In this document: positions 58,634-64,000 of the stretch, piece by piece
How the letters are laid out: each line of letters opens with the position of its first letter
How positions within the stretch are numbered: the first letter of the stretch is position 1
Origin: Rhodoplanes serenus
GTDB lineage: Bacteria; Pseudomonadota; Alphaproteobacteria; Rhizobiales; Xanthobacteraceae
Assembly: GCA_945897515.1 (NCBI GenBank)
Contig: CAMDFO010000008.1
Span: 1-64,000, forward strand
DNA: 64,000 nucleotides
Reading direction: 5' to 3'
The notes under the pieces: generated by a model
The model's database searches: none
The model's input: the letters and a program-made list of their open reading frames with translations, nothing else
Told to the model about the DNA's origin: nothing
Position numbers and translations under genes: made by a program

Positions 58634-60221
58634 TCTTGCCGAGGCTGCCGAAAATCCCACGAAGGATCATCTTGCCGATCTGGGTGCCGACCTGGGACGC
58701 CACCGAACGCGCGACCTGCTTGGTCACGATCTCGGTGGTCGACATCCGTCCGCGCCGCCCGCCGGATGAGCCGCCGCCCAGCACGTCGCCGATCGTATCG
58801 CCCCAGGTGCGGCCGGCGCCGCCGGTCTGCGGCCCGGTGGTCGGACCGGTCGGACGTGTCGAGCGCCGCGATGGAGAAGGCGGCGCATCGCTTTCCAGTG
58901 CCGCGGCTTCTTCCTGCAACCGCTGCTGCAACAGCTCGAACGCTGAATCGGCGTCGATGGTCTGGTCGTACTTGCCGCGCATCGGGCTCTTGGCGATGAT
59001 CGCCTTGCGTTCCTCGGGCGTCGCCGGACCGATCCGCGCGGCCGGAGGGCAGATCAGCGCGCGCTCGACCATCGACGGCGTGCCGTTGCCTTCGAGGAAC
59101 GACACCAGTGCCTCGCCCTTGCCGAGCTCGGTGATGACCTTGGCGGTGTTCAGCTTGGGATTGGGGCGGAAGGTTTCCGCCGCGGCCTTTACCGCACGCT
59201 GATCGCGCGGCGTAAAGGCGCGCAGCGCGTGCTGCACGCGGTTGCCGAGCTGCGCCAGAACCTTGTCCGGCACGTCGAGCGGATTCTGGGTCACGAAATA
59301 GACGCCGACGCCCTTGGAGCGGATCAGGCGCACGACTTGCTCGATCTTCTCCAGCAGCGCCTTTGGCGCGTCGTTGAACAGCAGGTGCGCCTCGTCGAAG
59401 AAGAACACCAGCTTCGGCTTGTCGAGGTCGCCGACCTCCGGAAGCTTCTCGAACAGATCGGCGAGCAGCCACAGCAGGAACGTGGCGTACAGCTGCGGAT
59501 TGTCCATCAGCTTATCGGCGGACAGGATGTTGATGATGCCGCGGCCGTCGCGGTCGGTGCGCATCAGGTCGCTGATCGCCAATGCAGGCTCGCCGAAGAA
59601 TTTCGCGCCGCCCTGGTTCTCCAGCACCAGGAGTTGGCGCTGCACGGCGCCCACGGTGGCGGCGGCGACGTTGCCGTATTTCGGGCCGATGGCTTTGGCG
59701 TTCTTCGACAGATAGGCCAGCAGCTCCCGCAGGTCCTTGAGGTCGACAAGACCGTTGGTTTCCAGGTCGGTCAGGGCCGGATCGTCGTCGGCGAACTTGA
59801 AAGCGATGTTGATGAGGCCTTCCTGCACCTCGTTGAGGTTGAGCATGCGCGACAGCAGCAGCGGCCCCATCTCGAACAACGTGGTGCGGATCGGGTGGCC
59901 CTGCTCGCCGAACAGGTCCCAGAACACCACCGGGAATTCGTCGACCTGGTATTTGAAGCCGACATCCTTGGCGCGTTTGACCAGGAAGTCCTTTTCTTCG
60001 CCGACCGCGGCGATTCCGGAGAGATCGCCCTTGATGTCGGCCGCGAACACTGGGATTCCGGCCCGGGAAAATCCCTCGGCCAGGACCTGTAGCGTCACCG
60101 TCTTGCCGGTGCCGGTCGCGCCGGTCACCAGGCCGTGACGATTGGCGAACTTGAGCGCGAGGTGTTCGCTCTTCTTGCTCTTGCCGACGAATATCTTGTC
60201 GTCCTGGAAAACGCTGGCCAT
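58629..60221 (-). CDS. HerA-like ATPase (DUF853)
   Basis: 530 residues from ATG 60221 (a TTG two codons upstream is in frame, but AAGG favours the ATG). Walker A GATGTGKT (34-41), Walker B KLVFFFDEAHLLF (about 265) and the DUF853 sequence YFVTQNPLDVPDKVLAQLGNRVQHALRAFTPRDQRAV (about 305-340). The C-terminal 100 residues carry a Pro/Ser/Thr-Gly-rich linker and a basic helix. Hexameric translocase family related to HerA; stand-alone versions have no established role. No NurA nuclease gene is adjacent. Confidence 0.9.
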   Translation of the reverse strand: MASVFQDDKIFVGKSKKSEHLALKFANRHGLVTGATGTGKTVTLQVLAEGFSRAGIPVFAADIKGDLSGIAAVGEEKDFLVKRAKDVGFKYQVDEFPVVFWDLFGEQGHPIRTTLFEMGPLLLSRMLNLNEVQEGLINIAFKFADDDPALTDLETNGLVDLKDLRELLAYLSKNAKAIGPKYGNVAAATVGAVQRQLLVLENQGGAKFFGEPALAISDLMRTDRDGRGIINILSADKLMDNPQLYATFLLWLLADLFEKLPEVGDLDKPKLVFFFDEAHLLFNDAPKALLEKIEQVVRLIRSKGVGVYFVTQNPLDVPDKVLAQLGNRVQHALRAFTPRDQRAVKAAAETFRPNPKLNTAKVITELGKGEALVSFLEGNGTPSMVERALICPPAARIGPATPEERKAIIAKSPMRGKYDQTIDADSAFELLQQRLQEEAAALESDAPPSPSRRSTRPTGPTTGPQTGGAGRTWGDTIGDVLGGGSSGGRRGRMSTTEIVTKQVARSVASQVGTQIGKMILRGIFGSLGKK

Positions 60222-60342
60222 TTGCAACCTTGGATTTTGTGCCGGGCACCGGAACCCGGACTCTATTGCAAAGCTGTTCGCTGGCCCAGCGGCTTGCGCA
60301 AGATGATAGGCTCGGCTGTCAGAAATTTGGGGAGTTGGGGAA

Positions 60343-61293
60343 ATGGCAGATCATCGTCTGGATGCAGCGCCCGATACGGTGCATTGGGGCTTCTTCGATG
60401 CGTCGCTGAAACCCCATTTCACCGTGGAGTCGGGCGACACCCTCACGATCTCCAGCGTATCCGGCGGCCGCGATCAGTTGCCGCCAGCCGGCTCGCCATT
60501 TGCCTTGCCCAAGGCGCTTGCCGACATTCATGCCACCCTGCAGCCCAAGGTCGGACCTCACATCCTGACCGGGCCGATCGCCGTGCGCGGCGCCAAGCCC
60601 GGCGACGTGCTCGAAGTTCGTATCAAGAACATCGATCTGAACTACGGTTGGGGCTACAACATGTTCCGGCCGCTTTCCGGCGCATTGCCGGACGACTTCA
60701 AGGAAAAGCGCTGCATCCACATCCCGCTCGACGGCAAGCGGATGATCGGCACCCTGCCGTGGGGGCTGGAAATCCCGCTCCGGCCGTTCTTCGGCATCAT
60801 GGCGGTGGCGCCGCCGCCGCAATGGGGCGTCATCAGCACGATCCCGCCCCGGAAGAACGGCGGCAATATGGACAACAAGGAACTGGTCGCAGGCGCCACG
60901 CTCTATCTACCGATTCACACCGAAGGGGCGCTGTTCTCTGTCGGCGACGGCCACGCCGCCCAGGGTGACGGCGAGGTCAACGTCAATGCCATCGAGACCG
61001 GGCTGATCGGCACCTTCGAACTGCATCTGCGCAAGGACATGAGTCTTGAATGGCCGATGGCCGAGACGCCGACCCACGTGCTCACCATGGCGTTCGACCC
61101 CGATCTCGACGACTGCGTGGTGATCGCGCTGCGCGACATGATCAAGCTGATCGGCGCCCGGGCAGGATTGTCGCGCGAGGACGCCTATTCGCTGTGCAGC
61201 ATCGCCGCGGACCTGCGCGTGACGCAGGTGGTCAATCAGTCGAAGGGCATCCACTGCATGCTGGAGAAGCGCTATCTCGCCCGGCCGCGTTGA
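60343..61293 (+). CDS. Acetamidase/formamidase-family protein
   Basis: 316 residues. Family phrases: HWGFFDASLKPHFTVESGDTLTISSVSGG, GPIAVRGAKPGDVLEVRIKNID, STIPPRKNGGNMDNKELVAGATLYLPIHTEGALFSVGDGHAAQGDGEVN (about 168-215), the last carrying the metal and active-site residues. Hydrolyses a short amide to acid and ammonia. Divergent from the HerA-like gene. Confidence 0.93.
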   Translation: MADHRLDAAPDTVHWGFFDASLKPHFTVESGDTLTISSVSGGRDQLPPAGSPFALPKALADIHATLQPKVGPHILTGPIAVRGAKPGDVLEVRIKNIDLNYGWGYNMFRPLSGALPDDFKEKRCIHIPLDGKRMIGTLPWGLEIPLRPFFGIMAVAPPPQWGVISTIPPRKNGGNMDNKELVAGATLYLPIHTEGALFSVGDGHAAQGDGEVNVNAIETGLIGTFELHLRKDMSLEWPMAETPTHVLTMAFDPDLDDCVVIALRDMIKLIGARAGLSREDAYSLCSIAADLRVTQVVNQSKGIHCMLEKRYLARPR

Positions 61294-61305
61294 TTGCCGG
61301 CTTTA

Positions 61306-62256
61306 TTACGGCCGCGGCGCCCAGAAGGTCTCGGTCTCGCACCGGTGCAGGGCTTTTGCCTGCTTCTCGCCGGCCAACGTGCGGAAGAATTTCAGCCCGG
61401 TGGCGCTCTCGATGGCTGCGACCGTGACGCGGTGCTTGTCGAGATGGGCGCGAGCCTGATCGGCGCTTAGACCGGTTGGGTGCTCGGCGTTCGACATCAA
61501 GAACGCAAAGGTCTGCGCCTGCGCGCGATCATATACAATCTTGTACACGCCGATCGGCACGCCGACGCCCTTCGGGCAGAATTGCGGCGTGGCGTTGTGC
61601 GATTTGCAAATGAAGGCTTCCTCCGGGCCTTCGAGATCGATCTTGTTGCCGCAGCCGCCGTCCGCCGCAGAGATGCTGTGCGCCCGGCCGCTGCCGATCC
61701 GATGGACCGGTCCGGTGATGATATAGACGTCGCCACGTTTCTTGACGGCGTTTCGGACTTCGTCCTCGAGCGTGCCCCAGGTCGCGCCGTTGAACTTGTC
61801 GCCAATCTGCGGAACCGAGTTGGTGTAGACAAAGCTCGCCTTCATGTCGGCGAGGCTGCTGCGGAAATCCTCGGACGGCGCCATGTGTCCGCGCACCAGA
61901 TTGGCCTTCGGCTTGGTGTAATCGCCGGACGATGCGCGTCCTCGCTTCGGGATGAGATGCTCGACCACAAAAGACTTTGACGGGCGCTTGCGGTCGCGTT
62001 CGAGCTGGCTTTTCTTCAACCGCTCGATCACCCACTCTGGCGTCCTGGTGACGTTATCGTGCCGGAGCGCGAAGCGCTTGTAGCAAAGGAATGTGGTGTC
62101 TCGATTGACGGCGTTGATGTGTTCGGGAATTCCGATCTCACGCCACAGCGTCCCGCACGATCGGTAGGCGGTCTTCGGCCAGGTTGCGGCAAAGGACGTT
62201 GCCGGAATGCTCAGCAGCGCCGCAGCACAGAATGCAGTCGCGATCTTTCCACCCAT
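61306..62256 (-). CDS. Exported DNA/RNA non-specific endonuclease
   Basis: 316 residues, signal peptide (AAALLSIPATSFA, about 11-24). Catalytic H124 in VRGHMAPSEDF; the usual DRGH has V for D. Metal ligand N156 and W160/E164 in KFNGATWGTLEDEV follow, as in Serratia-type nucleases. Short linker of basic residues precedes (ERDRKRPSKSF). A periplasmic or secreted nuclease that degrades DNA and RNA without sequence preference. Hairpin over the ribosome site (62260-62277). Confidence 0.9.
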   Translation of the reverse strand: MGGKIATAFCAAALLSIPATSFAATWPKTAYRSCGTLWREIGIPEHINAVNRDTTFLCYKRFALRHDNVTRTPEWVIERLKKSQLERDRKRPSKSFVVEHLIPKRGRASSGDYTKPKANLVRGHMAPSEDFRSSLADMKASFVYTNSVPQIGDKFNGATWGTLEDEVRNAVKKRGDVYIITGPVHRIGSGRAHSISAADGGCGNKIDLEGPEEAFICKSHNATPQFCPKGVGVPIGVYKIVYDRAQAQTFAFLMSNAEHPTGLSADQARAHLDKHRVTVAAIESATGLKFFRTLAGEKQAKALHRCETETFWAPRP

Positions 62257-62259
62257 GAG

Positions 62260-62277
62260 CCCCTCCCGTGGGAGAGG
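62260..62277 (-). promoter_or_regulatory. Hairpin masking the nuclease gene's ribosome site
   Basis: On the minus strand CCTCTCCC and GGGAGGGG pair around the 2-base loop AC; the second arm is the Shine-Dalgarno of the nuclease gene, ending 3-5 bases before the ATG. Could repress translation. Confidence 0.35.
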
Positions 62278-62357
62278 CGCAGCTTATGTCTACAACCTGA
62301 GCGGGTAAAGACGGGGGAGCGTTGCCCCCAGTTTTCTTCGGCTGAGTCAGGCGGTCA

Positions 62358-63473
62358 TTACTTGCCGGGTGTCACTCGCAAAATCCGCCCCGATGAATTG
62401 TCGGTGGCGACATACACCGCGCCGTCCGGCCCCACCCGCACATCGCGGATGCGTTCGCGCAGGCCTTGCAGGATGCGCTCCTCGCCGGTCACCGTCTCGC
62501 CGTCGAGCGTGAGCCGCACCACGACCTGCGTTGCGAGCCCGCCGATGAGGAGATTGCCCTTCCACGCCGGGAACAGCTCGCCCTGATAGAACGCCATCCC
62601 GGACGGCGCGATCACGGGAGTCCATTGTTTGATCGGCTGCTCCATGCCGGGCTTCGACGTGGCCTCGTGGATTTTTGCGCCGCCGTAGTTGACGCCGTAG
62701 CCGATCACCGGCCAGCCGTAGTTCTTGCCCTTTTCGGGAATATTGATCTCGTCGCCGCCCTGTGGGCCGTGCTCGTGCATCCAGAGCTTTCCGGTCGCGG
62801 GATGGATCGCTGCGCCCTGTGAGTTGCGGTGGCCGTAAGACCAGATTTCCGGCTTGGCGTCGTTGCGTCCGACGAACGGGTTGTCGCGCGGCACCGAGCC
62901 GTCGGGCGCGACACGGACGATCTTGGCGACGTGGTTGGCGAGGTTCTGCGCTTCCTTGGGATGTGAGCCGTGGTCGCCGGTGGTCAGGAACAGGTTTCCG
63001 TCGGGAGCTTGCGCGATGCGACAGCCGAAATGCCGGCCGGAGGAGGGCGGGCCCTCCTGCTGGAAAATCCGTTTCACGTCTTCCAGCTTGTCGCCGGCGA
63101 GATGCGCGCGCGCCATCGCGGTCTGCCCGCCGCCCTCGACCGGATCGGCGTAGCAGAAGTAGATGGTCTGGTTCTGCGCGAAGTTGCGGTCGAGCACGAC
63201 GTCGTGCAAGCCGCCTTGCCCGGATGCGAACACGCGCGGTACGCCGGCCAGCGGCGGCGACAGCTTGCCGTCGCGAGTGGCGATGCGCATGCGGCCGGGC
63301 TTCTCGGTCACCAGCATGCGGCCATCGGGCAGGAACGCGAACGCCCACGGGTTCGCGAGTCCTCCGACCACGGTTTCCACCGTGAGATCGCCAGCGGAGG
63401 ATTTGTAGCTCTGCGCCATGGCGGGATATGGGGCCAGCAGCAGAGTGGCGACGGCAGCGATCAGAGGTTTCAT
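62358..63473 (-). CDS. PQQ-dependent sugar dehydrogenase-like protein (YliI-type)
   Basis: 371 residues from ATG 63473, with a signal peptide (LIAAVATLLLAPYPAMA). The glucose/sorbosone dehydrogenase propeller family is clear: ANPWAFAFLPDGRMLVTEKPGRMRI, QGGLHDVVLDRNFAQNQTIYFCYAD, RHFGCRIAQAPDGNLFLTTGDHG, HEHGPQGGDEINIPEKGKNYGWPVIGYGVNYGGAK. Periplasmic oxidation of aldose sugars; true PQQ use not guaranteed. No pqq gene in the window. Confidence 0.92.
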   Translation of the reverse strand: MKPLIAAVATLLLAPYPAMAQSYKSSAGDLTVETVVGGLANPWAFAFLPDGRMLVTEKPGRMRIATRDGKLSPPLAGVPRVFASGQGGLHDVVLDRNFAQNQTIYFCYADPVEGGGQTAMARAHLAGDKLEDVKRIFQQEGPPSSGRHFGCRIAQAPDGNLFLTTGDHGSHPKEAQNLANHVAKIVRVAPDGSVPRDNPFVGRNDAKPEIWSYGHRNSQGAAIHPATGKLWMHEHGPQGGDEINIPEKGKNYGWPVIGYGVNYGGAKIHEATSKPGMEQPIKQWTPVIAPSGMAFYQGELFPAWKGNLLIGGLATQVVVRLTLDGETVTGEERILQGLRERIRDVRVGPDGAVYVATDNSSGRILRVTPGK

Positions 63474-63533
63474 GGACACTCCCGAATAGACTGATAACAA
63501 CCAACAGTCCGGATGTGTTCCGTATCGATGCGG

Positions 63534-64000
63534 TTAGCGGGCCGTCATCATGCGCTGCCGCACCACCAGCATGCTCAGCAGCGCGAGGTTTGCGACATTG
63601 GTCGCAAGACCCACCCCGAAGGCCGGTCCGTAGGACCCGTACAGGTCGTAGAGGTAGCCCGCGAGCGAGCCGCCCACGGCCATGCCGCTGCCGCTCAGCA
63701 GCAGCAGCGCCGGCACCCGCCAGTGCGCTTCCCGCAGCGGAAACAATTCGCGGATCACCAGGACATACGCCGGGATCAACGCGCTGAAGCCGATCCCGAA
63801 TGCCAGCGAGACTGCAAACAGGCTCGCCTCGGCCTGCGCGACGACGAAGCCCGCGATGCCGATGCCCTGCAGCAGGGAGCTTGCGACCGCGGTGATCAGG
63901 CCGCCGAGCCGGTCCGCGATCAAGCCCCAGATCTGGCGGCTGATGACGCCCGCGCCGAGCAGCACCGACAGCATGGCGGCGCCGACGGTCGCGGAAATCC
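63534..64000 (-). CDS. MFS transporter, C-terminal part, continues past the window
   Basis: At least 155 residues; the frame stays open to the last base (the added upstream codons read ISATVGAAMLSVLLG). Several helices with GVISRQIWGLIADRLGGL, the MFS inter-helix motif RxxxGxxxDRxGG, then AFGIGFSALIPAYVLVIRELFP. This is the last half of a 12-helix transporter of the oxalate/formate or MCT-like type. Substrate unknown. Confidence 0.85.
   Translation of the reverse strand, partial: ISATVGAAMLSVLLGAGVISRQIWGLIADRLGGLITAVASSLLQGIGIAGFVVAQAEASLFAVSLAFGIGFSALIPAYVLVIRELFPLREAHWRVPALLLLSGSGMAVGGSLAGYLYDLYGSYGPAFGVGLATNVANLALLSMLVVRQRMMTAR

Noticed and set aside
58629-60221. HerA/NurA-type defence system
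   Set aside because: Only the HerA-like ATPase (DUF853) is present; no nuclease, SIR2 or DUF4297 partner flanks it, and neighbours are metabolic genes.

Overview
The window is high-GC bacterial chromosome, almost fully coding (about 67 protein genes, no rRNA, tRNA, CRISPR or insertion sequence seen). Gene content points to an alphaproteobacterium of the order Hyphomicrobiales, near Bradyrhizobium, Pseudolabrys or Rhodoplanes. The basis is many solitary TctC/Bug periplasmic binding proteins next to catabolic enzymes, a BigR-type sulfide operon, an alphaproteobacterial SleB-type wall hydrolase, L,D-transpeptidases with an SSGC active site, and long palindromic intergenic repeats beginning GTCATTCCGG. 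This placement is inference; there is no 16S gene to test it.

Layout. 0.2-4.4 kb: a large exported helical-repeat protein, a MetE-like methyltransferase and a small membrane protein. 4.5-7.2 kb: a sulfide/persulfide detoxification module (MBL persulfide dioxygenase-like enzyme divergent from ArsR/BigR regulator, rhodanese-membrane fusion and TauE/SafE exporter). 7.3-11.1 kb: HtrA-like protease, FlK-like thioesterase, two tiny genes and an ABC-2 exporter. 11.2-13.3 kb: a translationally coupled zinc metallopeptidase plus Ddl-like ATP-grasp ligase, the best candidate here for an undescribed peptide-processing pair. 13.4-15.5 kb: polysaccharide-deacetylase-like enzyme and a lysozyme-fold-like exported protein.

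15.5-34.3 kb is catabolic/transport territory: SMP-30 lactonase, Bug protein and FAD monooxygenase in one operon; an LLM flavin monooxygenase; a Bug protein with a GMC oxidoreductase; a 2-hydroxyacid dehydrogenase; a penicillin-binding-type serine hydrolase; a ThDP enzyme; a PLP aminotransferase; then an SsuB/TauB-type ABC transporter with three tandem paralogous binding proteins. 34.6-42.6 kb: SleB-like wall hydrolase with strong terminator, a second TauE/SafE protein, SH3 and ABM small proteins, an ECF sigma/RskA-type anti-sigma pair divergent from a DUF4394 protein (with a matched pair of candidate ECF promoters in the shared intergenic region), and two paralogous exported proteins of unknown function.

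42.6-50.2 kb is a second catabolic cluster (aromatic-ring FAD hydroxylase, Tat-type Bug protein, alpha/beta hydrolase, ACMSD-type amidohydrolase, two dienelactone hydrolases, another Bug protein). 50.3-64 kb: an MsbA-type ABC exporter, an L,D-transpeptidase/CWC/exported-protein operon, glutathione transferase, MBL hydrolase, two paralogous SH3-ended exported proteins, DUF486 membrane protein, methyltransferase, HerA-like ATPase, acetamidase, secreted nuclease, PQQ-type sugar dehydrogenase and the 3' part of an MFS transporter running off the window.
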